Positions 60,701 through 63,699 of a stretch of 64,000 nucleotides of DNA are shown in pieces (the stretch's first letter is position 1; the number at the start of each line of letters is the position of its first letter). The notes under the pieces are model-generated. The model saw only the letters and a program-made list of their open reading frames with translations. It did no database searches and had not been told where the DNA came from. The position numbers and the translations under genes were made by a program. This stretch comes from Paralithodes platypus (taxonomy: Eukaryota; Arthropoda; Malacostraca; Decapoda; Lithodidae). The DNA lies in contig CM064552.1 of NCBI GenBank assembly GCA_032716605.1, positions 1,082,783-1,146,782 on the forward strand, written 5' to 3'.

Positions 60701-60845
60701 AGTTTGGGTAAGGAGCTAGGAAAACAAAAGCATGATTGTAATTACCCAGGTAGTAAGAAGTTGTTGACAATAGGCGAGGATGTCCACCCCAGACCAGAAT
60801 CCTGATGTGGTGGAAAACTTTGGTATGTAGACACCTCACCTTCAT
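30621..60845 (-). CDS. IARS2: Mitochondrial isoleucyl-tRNA synthetase, complete, 20 coding exons
   Basis: Charges mitochondrial tRNA-Ile with isoleucine in the matrix; class I synthetase with CP1 editing. Exons: 60746-60845, 60368-60498, 58075-58197, 57344-57506, 56374-56537, 54917-55051, 53790-54036, 52838-53004, 50645-50750, 47440-47591, 46971-47137, 43862-43997, 40424-40587, 39567-39710, 37619-37892, 36465-36571, 35622-35770, 33512-33726, 31613-31697, 30621-30760. All borders are AG/GT and all phases chain, giving 3069 nt and 1022 residues (human about 1010). Landmarks: basic presequence 1-33, PHIGH at 110-114, [11 protein letters not shown] 139-149, editing [11 protein letters not shown] 288-298 and [10 protein letters not shown] 387-396, WFDSGSSW 605-612, KMSKS 667-671, anticodon-binding region, zinc finger C992/C995/C1007/C1010. 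Closest alternative, cytosolic IARS1, is excluded by length, presequence and the zinc finger. Confidence 0.97.
30818..30985 (-). mobile_element. tRNA-headed SINE
   Basis: The minus strand has CTTAGTGCGCTGAATTTCGG and the B box GGTTCGAGTCC, then CCACATATATTCATCAGTTT. A degenerate tRNA head, not a functional tRNA gene. In the last IARS2 intron. Confidence 0.7.
31180..31560 (+). repeat. Foldback-family arm, then a Penelope-like tail
   Basis: Foldback arm to about 31485 (GGTGAGCGAGAGTGAACCTG, GGCCATTGGCCGG), then 31488-31560 matches the Penelope-like tail. Confidence 0.65.
31613..31697 (-). CDS. IARS2: IARS2 exon 19
   Basis: Codes [20 protein letters not shown], the LQ...T.S.L.EL segment before the zinc finger. 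Acceptor TTTCAG|TTAC, donor TCCG|GTATGT, phase 1. Confidence 0.92.
31800..31895 (+). mobile_element. LINE 3' UTR end fragment
   Basis: GTCCCTGTTCGGGCTCTGTC and CTCGAGTCGGCCACCCCCAG match the end of 59670-60044; tail ATACATACAT. Confidence 0.65.
31900..32860. other. IARS2 intron 18, unassigned
   Basis: No gene or clear transposon recognised. A G run stands at 32872-32883. Confidence 0.5.
32870..33040 (-). pseudogene. Myosin-XVIII-like motor exon fragment, decayed
   Basis: The minus strand reads [22 protein letters not shown], a TAG stop, and then [20 protein letters not shown]. This matches the start of the myosin motor in class XVIII (CD-x-L..[27 protein letters not shown]). The stop replaces part of LRxRY and several residues have drifted. 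About 45 codons only, no frame beyond, ending in a C run. Probably a captured or retroposed exon piece inside the IARS2 intron. Confidence 0.65.
33190..33470 (-). repeat. Foldback-family arm
   Basis: CCCGGCCAAAGGCCCATTCC and AAAATGGGGCGAAAGATCTT; same family as 12020-12320. Confidence 0.65.
33512..33726 (-). CDS. IARS2: IARS2 exon 18
   Basis: Codes [14 protein letters not shown] and [16 protein letters not shown] Ser/Thr-rich linker follows. Fits the family's KSVF..GW....W region. Donor CTTAAG|GTATGG. Confidence 0.92.
33838..34035. mobile_element. MITE with 22-bp terminal inverted repeats
   Basis: Starts TTCATTCTAGGTTGGGCAGA and ends ATGCCCAACCTAGAATGAA, near-perfect complements. The middle shares GGGAATATGTGT..CTCATTTCCTCTAGCC with 12553-12775. 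Non-coding. Confidence 0.75.
34040..34440. repeat. Repeat with a 65-bp tandem duplication
   Basis: GGATTTGTATCAGGTTTACT... and GGATTTGTATAAGGTTGTCT... each run to GAGTCCCATCCACCCG. The left edge is (CTAT)n followed by TGCTGGACGCC, like 55480-55520. Confidence 0.6.
34690..35040 (-). mobile_element. LINE RT C-terminal fragment
   Basis: The minus strand has [11 protein letters not shown] near 34975, then [19 protein letters not shown] and [12 protein letters not shown], a non-LTR ORF2 end. Internal stops. Confidence 0.75.
35622..35770 (-). CDS. IARS2: IARS2 exon 17
   Basis: Codes LYCED and [12 protein letters not shown], matching DRLYCE and the APILPHLAEE signature. The acceptor AACACCAG|A follows a C-rich tract. 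Donor CAAG|GTGGGC. Confidence 0.94.
35878..36112. mobile_element. Intact piggyBac-like MITE (TTAA)
   Basis: TTAACCCTCTCACG at the left and CGTGAGAGGGTTAA at the right form a TTAA-flanked inverted repeat; 235 bp, non-coding. Confidence 0.85.
36465..36571 (-). CDS. IARS2: IARS2 exon 16
   Basis: Codes [20 protein letters not shown] and [11 protein letters not shown], the YDF..L..F....LS.FYF..IKDR block of the anticodon-binding helices. Phase 2 donor GACAG|GTAGGA. Confidence 0.93.
36738..37298. mobile_element. Tigger/pogo-like MITE (TA)
   Basis: Bounded by TA on both sides. The ends CAGCTGAGTCCCGTATAAAG and GCACTATTGACCGAGCTG are related inverted repeats starting CAG. The body has repeated AGTGCGAA words. 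No transposase ORF. Confidence 0.65.
37310..37590 (-). mobile_element. LINE 3' UTR fragment
   Basis: Reverse complement of the family at 59670-60044 (CTCAAGACAGAGCCCGAACA, GGAGAAGACCCAGAGACCAG); ends about 30 bp from IARS2 exon 15's donor. Confidence 0.8.
37619..37892 (-). CDS. IARS2: IARS2 exon 15
   Basis: Codes [20 protein letters not shown] and the start of the anticodon-binding domain ([25 protein letters not shown]). It holds a low-complexity Asn/Thr/Gly insert near the middle. Donor GACAAG|GTTAGT. Confidence 0.95.
37975..38352. mobile_element. Foldback element copy B with ~140-170-bp arms
   Basis: The left arm runs from the CTTTTTTTCTCTTT tract through GGCTTGTATCCATTTGGCCC to GTTTAACCCCATCCAGGTGT. 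The right arm mirrors it through ACACCTGGATGGGGATAAAC to GGGCCGAATGGATACAAGCC and AAAAAAGGAGAGAAAG. The core hairpin reads TCCGGCGAAGCCGGA. Confidence 0.82.
38768..39060 (+). repeat. Unclassified interspersed repeat
   Basis: Related to 24010-24300 (GACCTTCGAAG, TTGAAGCTGCAACGTGGAGC). Confidence 0.45.
39295..39440 (+). mobile_element. tRNA-derived SINE fragment
   Basis: GGCATAGTCAGTAGAGCG resembles an A box and GGCGGATCAAGCCC a B box, with a D-arm/anticodon-like stretch between. Follows a T run. Lies in IARS2 intron 14. Confidence 0.5.
39567..39710 (-). CDS. IARS2: IARS2 exon 14 (KMSKS motif)
   Basis: Codes [20 protein letters not shown] and [11 protein letters not shown]667-MSK-S671 is the second ATP-binding signature. 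Donor TTTAAG|GTCAGT, phase 2. Confidence 0.97.
39860..40185 (+). mobile_element. LINE 3' UTR copy, diverged
   Basis: GTTGGACTAGATAATAGTCC and GTCTCGAGTCGGCCATCCCC match 59670-60044 at lower identity. Confidence 0.75.
40424..40587 (-). CDS. IARS2: IARS2 exon 13
   Basis: Codes [15 protein letters not shown], then [20 protein letters not shown]. The WFDSG and EG-DQ-GWF-SSL blocks are catalytic-core hallmarks. Donor TATAG|GTGCGA, phase 2. Confidence 0.97.
40690..41162 (-). repeat. Foldback-family arm split by a TTAA MITE
   Basis: The arm text stops at CATGTC before 40908 and resumes AATCTCAAAACTAATGGGGC after 41138, an exact reconstruction of GTCTTAAAATCTCAAA once the MITE and one TTAA are removed. 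Confidence 0.8.
40908..41138. mobile_element. piggyBac-like MITE (TTAA), nested
   Basis: TTAACCCTTTCTTGCA and TGCGTGAAAGGGTTAA ends; the body nearly matches 35878-36112. Insertion into a known repeat proves TTAA target duplication. Confidence 0.88.
41162..43041 (-). mobile_element. Penelope-like retroelement: C-terminal RT half and tail
   Basis: The ORF on the minus strand (43041 to 42433) has [14 protein letters not shown] and SRYIDDILV, the YxDD catalytic box, and ends ~200 codons later with no recognisable GIY-YIG domain after the RT. The tail 41162-41530 is almost identical to 4292-4660. A TTAA element is nested at 41860-42347. Truncated 5' at 43041, inside a foldback-family arm (GGGAGAAGGGGGTCCAG follows). 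Confidence 0.7.
41860..42347. mobile_element. TTAA element nested in the Penelope-like tail
   Basis: TTAACCCTTAATTAGCGG and CCGCTCTTAAGGTGTTAA are imperfect inverted ends. The body shares GAAAGCTCTGTTTATGCCCT with the copy at 46450-46929, which lies inverted. Confidence 0.7.
43330..43410 (-). mobile_element. LINE 3' UTR end fragment
   Basis: CAGGCACACACCCCC, TGCTGGGCGTGGCTGACACG and AGACAGAGCCTGAACAG correspond to the reversed tail of 59940-60025. Confidence 0.5.
43690..43845 (+). mobile_element. tRNA-headed SINE
   Basis: AGCGTAATGCTTAGTGTGCG, B box GGTTCAAGTCC, then CCACATGTATTCATTACTTT and a GGTTTATTTGTAAATTAATT tail, in plus orientation. Confidence 0.7.
43862..43997 (-). CDS. IARS2: IARS2 exon 12
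   Basis: Codes [20 protein letters not shown] and [20 protein letters not shown]. The EHVxxxxxxxGSDxWW pattern matches the family. Acceptor CCTACAG|AC, donor GTAAG|GTAGGG. Confidence 0.94.
44040..44395 (-). repeat. SINE-like repeat with (ATCT)n edge
   Basis: (ATCT)n at 44058-44073. CCACGTGGTATGGGTGTGGG and CATGTAGTATGGGTATGGGG are internal partial duplicates. Family unknown. Confidence 0.45.
44577..45310. mobile_element. 734-bp piggyBac-like non-autonomous element
   Basis: Flanked by TTAA; terminal repeats CCCGCTGAGTGCCAG are perfect. Near the right end two copies of the 18-bp palindrome GGACGTATATATACGTCC (45230-45247, 45274-45291) stand 44 bp apart. The inside has three diverged ~130-bp repeats around GTCGTTTCGC[TC]GC. 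No transposase. Confidence 0.88.
45311..46345. other. IARS2 intron, unassigned
   Basis: Contains a 27-bp direct repeat (CATCACTGCCCAGGGCAGAG at 45589 and 45612). No gene recognised. Confidence 0.45.
46350..46440 (+). mobile_element. Penelope-like tail, reversed
   Basis: TTTTGGTTTGTTTAGTTTGC and AAGTTTTACATTTTAATTAG; the 3' end of the family in plus orientation. Confidence 0.7.
46450..46929. mobile_element. TTAA element near IARS2 exon 11 donor
   Basis: TTAACACTCAACGAGCGG and CAAACAAGGGTTAA ends; the body is homologous (inverted) to 41860-42347. Confidence 0.65.
46971..47137 (-). CDS. IARS2: IARS2 exon 11
   Basis: Codes [13 protein letters not shown] and [19 protein letters not shown], a near-invariant class I segment. 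The donor AACAG|GTACAGTA lies in a TACAGTA word; a TTAA-flanked element ends about 40 bp into the intron. Confidence 0.96.
47440..47591 (-). CDS. IARS2: IARS2 exon 10
   Basis: Codes [14 protein letters not shown] and [16 protein letters not shown]. The donor CTG|GTACGT was preferred over a downstream ATGAAG|GTGTCA because it gives an exact-length match to the family before the next exon. Confidence 0.92.
47928..48148. repeat. 29-bp minisatellite, about seven units
   Basis: The unit contains CTACATAATATACAGTAAAC and ATAAACAAA. Contiguous units, no spacers. Confidence 0.93.
48340..48545 (+). repeat. Foldback-family arm
   Basis: GGGCGAGCGATAGCGAGCCT, CGGCCTTTAGCCGGGAC and AAGATTGACGGAAGTCTGGG. 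Confidence 0.68.
48870..49510 (+). mobile_element. LINE RT C-terminal end, one frameshift
   Basis: Codes [30 protein letters not shown] and RMVRWMCG; then, after a frameshift near 49237, [13 protein letters not shown] and [14 protein letters not shown] (CATA)n-like tail follows. Confidence 0.85.
49515..50330 (-). mobile_element. LINE RT C-terminal end with zinc finger, same family inverted
   Basis: A 265-codon open frame on the minus strand. It starts in a PHD-like [22 protein letters not shown] module, then [54 protein letters not shown]. Lies tail-to-tail with 48870-49510. Confidence 0.87.
50340..50362. repeat. (TATG)n microsatellite
   Basis: Short tetranucleotide run at the 5' side of the LINE at 49515-50330. 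Confidence 0.85.
50385..50545 (-). mobile_element. tRNA-headed SINE
   Basis: The minus strand reads GATGGTGTAATGGTTAGAGT and a perfect B box GATTCGAATCC, then CATGCCATCATTAATTTC. tRNA-like head, not a functional tRNA (no intact acceptor stem). Confidence 0.7.
50645..50750 (-). CDS. IARS2: IARS2 exon 9
   Basis: Codes [20 protein letters not shown], aligning to the family's CLVDEDGVFT region. Short exon between repeats. Donor TTAG|GTGAGA, phase 1. Confidence 0.93.
50806..51372 (-). mobile_element. tRNA-headed SINE split by the SINE-like element
   Basis: 50806-50839 and 51250-51372 join into one family member (B box GGTTCAAGTC, minus strand). The insert is flanked by the 15-bp duplication ACTTCTACACTCAAT at 50825-50839 and 51250-51264. 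Confidence 0.82.
50840..51249 (+). mobile_element. SINE-like element with LINE-type (AAC)n tail
   Basis: 5'-truncated copy of 23378-23919; ends GGGGCTGTTCGGCCAGGCAG and (AAC)n. The exact 15-bp target duplication shows LINE-style integration. Confidence 0.88.
51479..51694. mobile_element. piggyBac-like MITE (TTAA), reference copy
   Basis: TTAACCCCTTCTGTAACGGC at the left and CAGTGGTACTGAATGGGTTA at the right; about 45-bp imperfect inverted repeats; 216 bp. Confidence 0.8.
51908..52160 (+). mobile_element. tRNA-derived SINE with (TTA)n tail
   Basis: CTCTGGTGTAGTGACTAGAG and AAGGTTCCAGGATCGCGCCC give A- and B-box-like blocks. The body ends ATTTAAGAAC and (TAT)n. Confidence 0.7.
52161..52580. 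other. IARS2 intron 8, unassigned
   Basis: AT-rich DNA; no motif recognised. Confidence 0.5.
52588..52790. mobile_element. MITE (12.55-kb family)
   Basis: Ends ATTAGTCCAGAAAT and ATTTCTGGCCTAA are inverted repeats. The middle (ATAACTCAAAAATGGCTAGA, TGGTAAATTTCCACACCTA) is the reverse of the other copies. Confidence 0.65.
52838..53004 (-). CDS. IARS2: IARS2 exon 8 (editing domain)
   Basis: Codes [21 protein letters not shown]398/D399 fall at the family's conserved editing aspartate. Donor CTGTG|GTGAGA, phase 0. Confidence 0.96.
53329..53513. mobile_element. Tigger-like MITE
   Basis: CAGGTCTCCCTCACTAT at the left and ATATCGAGGGAGACCTG at the right are near-perfect inverted repeats beginning CAG, with TA before the left end. 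185 bp, non-coding. Confidence 0.78.
53727..53785 (-). mobile_element. Penelope-like tail, short
   Basis: AATGTAAAACTTGCAAAATT and GGGACGACACAATATA; ends at IARS2 exon 7's donor region. Confidence 0.65.
53790..54036 (-). CDS. IARS2: IARS2 exon 7 (editing domain)
   Basis: Codes [18 protein letters not shown] at about residues 284-301, the threonine-rich face of the CP1 editing pocket, then an insertion-rich stretch. Donor GAAG|GTAAGT, phase 1. Confidence 0.96.
54115..54380 (-). repeat. Foldback-family arm, strongly diverged
   Basis: GCAAGCTCACTATCATTCAT and CACCTGTATGAGGCAAACAT match the arm consensus loosely. Confidence 0.5.
54917..55051 (-). CDS. IARS2: IARS2 exon 6
   Basis: Codes [19 protein letters not shown] and [14 protein letters not shown]. 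The family has P-V-[WY]-S-P-x2-x-T-[AS]-LAE-[AS]-E-[LV]-EY here. Donor TACAG|GTCAAT. Confidence 0.96.
55158..55470 (-). mobile_element. Penelope-like tail, long copy
   Basis: About 300 bp of the tail; differs from sisters by several changes, including a CTGTA insert at 55357-55361. Confidence 0.75.
55820..56042 (-). mobile_element. tRNA-derived SINE, reversed
   Basis: The minus strand near 56035-55970 reads CGTAGAGCACTCGCCTGCAA, a D-arm and anticodon-like stem CTCGC/GTGAG, and B box GTGTTCGAGTC. The body to 55820 is shared with 28120-28235. Confidence 0.65.
56374..56537 (-). CDS. IARS2: IARS2 exon 5
   Basis: Codes [20 protein letters not shown] and [15 protein letters not shown], the helical stretch leading into the CP1 insertion. 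Donor ATCAG|GTAACT. Confidence 0.96.
56540..57340. other. IARS2 intron 4
   Basis: No transposon signature recognised; one of the plainer introns. Confidence 0.5.
57344..57506 (-). CDS. IARS2: IARS2 exon 4
   Basis: Codes [15 protein letters not shown] and [16 protein letters not shown], the class I isoleucine-pocket signature. Donor GCAG|GTATGA, phase 1. Confidence 0.97.
57880..58067 (-). mobile_element. LINE 3' UTR fragment beside IARS2 exon 3
   Basis: GCGACTCAAGACAGAGCCCG and ATCCAGGAGAAGACCCAGAG match the reversed family at 59670-60044. Preceded by T and G runs. Stops only about 8 bp before exon 3's border. Confidence 0.8.
58075..58197 (-). CDS. IARS2: IARS2 exon 3 (HIGH motif)
   Basis: Codes [19 protein letters not shown] and [13 protein letters not shown] at residues 111-114 binds ATP. 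Donor AATAAG|GTTAGA. A LINE-tail fragment begins only about 10 bp into the intron. Confidence 0.97.
58430..60285 (+). repeat. Foldback-family arm split by a LINE
   Basis: 58430-58525 and 60045-60285 together form one arm (CCCTTCTCCCTCATGTTTAG ... GGCGAGCGATAGTGAGCCTC ... AAGAGGTCTAGCGAGG). The insertion point is marked by TAGTTTAGCGATTT and TAGTTTGGCGATTT. Confidence 0.8.
58526..60044 (+). mobile_element. 5'-truncated LINE with intact RT C-terminal ORF and 3' UTR
   Basis: The open frame 58562-59650 gives 362 codons: [78 protein letters not shown] and [14 protein letters not shown]. Then comes a ~390-bp 3' UTR and (GATA)n. A near-perfect 14-bp target duplication flanks it (58512-58525, 60045-60058). 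It supplies the 3' UTR family found in isolation elsewhere in the window. Confidence 0.92.
60368..60498 (-). CDS. IARS2: IARS2 exon 2
   Basis: Acceptor CCCTCAG|CT. Codes [18 protein letters not shown], the conserved VLLP-T-FP block just before the catalytic domain. Donor AGAAA|GTAAGT, phase 0. Confidence 0.93.
60746..60845 (-). CDS. IARS2: IARS2 exon 1 (mitochondrial presequence)
   Basis: ATG at 60845 with A at -3. Codes 33 residues, [16 protein letters not shown] and then a [15 protein letters not shown] segment: Arg/Lys/His-rich, no acidic residue, as expected for matrix import. Donor CTGG|GTAATT leaves phase 1, exactly what exon 2 needs. The exon is inferred from frame and composition, not from homology. 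Confidence 0.75.
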
Positions 60846-60960
60846 CGTCACTGTCACAACCACCTCTGGAAACAATCACGTTTGAATGGAGGTGTGATGG
60901 AGGGTGCCTGAACACAGGATACAAGCCGTTTGATGCAGTTTTTAATGCTGTGCACTCCCT
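60846..60960 (-). promoter_or_regulatory. Probable 5' leader of IARS2
   Basis: The ~115 bp upstream of the chosen ATG hold no other ATG on this strand. No TATA box or initiator is certain. A repeat family starts at about 61045, so the core promoter is either very close to the gene or lies beyond the repeat in 61.6-62.1 kb. Confidence 0.3.
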
Positions 60961-61044
60961 TGCTAGGGCATGCCCTTGTTACAAGGACTTACTGGACATC
61001 TGCCACGAATCGCTAGACCGAGCTGTCCAAACTATTGATATCTA

Positions 61045-61550
61045 CCAAGGCGGGTGCCCAACCCCGAAAGGAGTTGAAATAGGGGAGCTATCCCCCCGCC
61101 AAAGGCGGCTTTCTAGGGCCTTTCCAAGCTGATGCTGAGAGGATTGGGTTCTAGTCATGTGGTGATGGGCTGGTCTATCAGTGAGAGTTGAGCGATCTCT
61201 GCCATACCCATAGCTTACTCTGACTGTTCCTTTTACTTATATATTTTCTAGATCTCAAGTGACGGCGTCTCTTCCGTGGATTGACCTCCCTACTGCCAAC
61301 CTAGAGGTTGGGAGATTGGGAGTCAAAGCGTCACATTTTTCCTTTGCCTCTCAACTTTCCCTTCATAATTGTTGAGGGGCACAGGGCCTTGGGTGAGGCT
61401 TTGGTTTCCCGGGCGTTTCCGCTCCCTCCTCAGCTCCCCTGGTTGGGGGGAGGGGCGTCGACTGACCGGGGACAGAGGTGCATGGGGGCGGTTCGTTCGT
61501 GACCACCCCTTCGGGGATCACGGCGTCGGGCAATAGATAGATAGATAGAT
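61045..61550 (+). mobile_element. SINE-like element, chimeric 3' end
   Basis: Opens GGCGGGTGCCCAACCCCGAA like the other copies and stays collinear to about 61440. It then changes to GGGGCGTCGACTGACCGGGG and ends ATCACGGCGTCGGGCAATAG with (GATA)n, instead of the LINE-type (AAC)n tail. Confidence 0.75.
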
Positions 61551-61637
61551 AGCATTTTACAATGTTGGTACCACATTATATGTTACAAATATGACATGTA
61601 CCAGCTTTGCATAATTCCAACTCCCCTGCTTGTTATA

Positions 61638-62120
61638 TGATGATGACAAGTCATGTGGGGTGAGGGCCCTGAGGGGAACTTTCCACGGCCGGTAACAAAA
61701 CAATATAGCCTATCCAACAGCTGGCCGTGGGATACAATAATGGATTAAGGGGGGACTTATTGTCATCATCATTATACAATACCAGCAGGGGGCAAGTTGT
61801 CTAAAAAGTGGGGAAGGATGTAGTATCCGGGCGTAGTGCGTACGGTCATGTTTACATAGGTATGGCAATCGCGGTTACGTTTCCGTCTATTTTGACTACT
61901 CCTTTTTCTATTATTTGCCCCCTGCAGGCAATATATAGCCTATGATGATGACAATAAGTCATGGGGGGTGAGGGGGAGCGATGCCCTCCCTCCCCCCTCA
62001 ACTTATTTTAGTATCTCACAGCAGTCAAAATAGAAGGGAACGTGATCTCGAGTGTGGGAGTAGTCAGTAGTGTAAACAAGGAGGGCGATAAGGCTAAACC
62101 CAAATACTACATCCTTTCCA
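61638..62120. repeat. Interleaved inverted repeats upstream of IARS2
   Basis: ACTTATTGTCATCATCAT (61757-61774) mirrors ATGATGATGACAATAAGT near 61941-61958. GGAAGGATGTAGTAT (61813-61827) mirrors ATACTACATCCTTTCC near 62105-62120. Could be a decayed foldback element or a structured promoter region; no ORF. Confidence 0.55.
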
Positions 62121-62219
62121 AAGAGCGAGTACGAATTGTCTTATGAGAGTACGAGATTTCTCGGTTCAATGTTATTTTAATACCACAATTTTTTTTGATA
62201 TATTTGAAGATGAATATTG

Positions 62220-62640
62220 AATCTATATGCTCTAAAGATCATAAGAAAATTTGTTTTAACCCTCGGCAAAACCTAATAAAAAAGTATGGTACCGGTACTA
62301 AAATGTCTTTTTCGGGTAAGATTAGGAGTAGTGGGCGTACCACTACCAACATACAGCATAACTCATCTATAAAACATTAACCTAACCAAACAACCTAACC
62401 TAGTATTCATGTAGTACTACAGGTTAGGTTAGGTTAGGTTAGGTTAGGTTAGGTTAATGTTTTATAGATGAATTATGCTGTATGTCGGTAGTGGTACGCC
62501 CACTACTCCTAATCTTACCCTTTTTCGTAACAAGGTTGTCAATACGGTACTTTCAGTCATCGATAGCTCTAAAGATCATATGAAAATGTGTAAAACCCTC
62601 GGAAAAACCTAATATAAAAGTATGGTACTAAAATTAAATT
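62220..62640. repeat. Direct repeats flanking a palindrome
   Basis: GCTCTAAAGATCATAAGAAA (62229) and GCTCTAAAGATCATATGAAA (62568), each followed by AACCCTCGG.AAAACCTAAT and AAGTATGGTAC. AACAAGGTTGTCAATA also occurs twice at the right. Confidence 0.75.
62314..62520. repeat. 207-bp palindrome tipped with TTAGG telomere repeats
   Basis: The arms start G(G)GTAAGATTAGGAGTAGTG and end CACTACTCCTAATCTTACCC, nearly perfect over ~85 bp. The tip at 62421-62457 holds seven tandem TTAGG-phase units on one side, against two or three degenerate CCTAA units on the other. Confidence 0.9.
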
Positions 62641-62703
62641 TTCGTAACAAGGTTGTCAATATGGTACTTTCCCGTTATCAATGTACTGTACAATCAAAGC
62701 TGA

Positions 62704-63673
62704 ACATAAGAACATAAGAACATAAGAAAATGGGAGTCTGCAAAAAGCCGATCGGCCCATACAAGGCAGATCCCTGTCACACCCAACCCCAATTATAGAC
62801 CCATCTCACTAATACCTTGAGTACTGACCCCACCAAAACGGTCAGAGATTAACACAAGATTACGGGGGTCTGCTGAGCGCCGATTGGCCCACACCTGGTA
62901 GATCCCCCTCAAACCCAACCAATCTCGTCCATATGCCTATCTAATTTTATCTTAAAGCTCCCTATCGTTCTTGATCCCACTATATCACTTGGTAGTCTAT
63001 TCCACCCATCTACAACTCTGTTACCAAACCAATATTTGCCTATATCTTTTCTGAAACGAAATTTATCTAATTTGAAACCATTTGTACGAGTTATTTCGCT
63101 ATCACTGAGCTTTAGTACATTTTTCATGTCTCCTTTATTAATTCCACTAACCCACTTGAATACCTCTATCATGTCACCTCTAACTCTGCGTCTCTCTAAC
63201 GAATGTAAGCCTAATTTCTTCAACCTTTCTTCATACGGAAGATTTCTAATATTATGGATCATTTTTGTCATTCTACGTTGTACTCTCTCCAATGAATCTA
63301 TGTCCATTCTGTAATAAGAACACCAAAATTGAACAGCATAATCCATATGGGGTCTCACTAATGACAAGTAAAGTTTTAAGATAACATCAGCAGTTCTGTT
63401 ACTCACACTCCTAGATATGAACCCGAGAATCCTGTTTGCCTTGTTACAAACGCTAATACATTGTTTTCTAGGCTTCAAATCATTGCTAACAAACACACCT
63501 AGATCTTTCTCACAGTCTGAATTTTCTAATTCCATATTAGCTAGTTTATATTTAAAATTTGTATGCATCTTCCCTATCTTTAATACCTTGCATTTGTCAA
63601 TGTTAAACTTCATCTGCCATTTTATACATGAAGATTGCAGAGTAAACACCATAGGCCCTAGGCTAGACTTCAT
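62704..63673 (-). mobile_element. CR1-type LINE ORF2 C-terminal half
   Basis: A 254-codon open frame (63673 to 62909) with WQMKFNIDKCKVLKIGKM, DLGVFVSNDLKPRKQC, LYLSLVRPHMDYAVQFW, SLERVQRRMTKMI, LPYEERLKKLGLHSLERRR and the NRVVDGWNRLPSDIV end. The 3' end has the (ACATAAGA)n tail typical of CR1-like arthropod elements at 62704-62730. Upstream RT motifs are gone. Confidence 0.92.
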
Positions 63674-63699
63674 CGATTTTTTTTTTCACCTTCGTATAA

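Noticed and set aside
60950..61132. Plus-strand ORF upstream of IARS2
   Set aside because: It runs into the SINE-like repeat head; same peptide arises from other copies.
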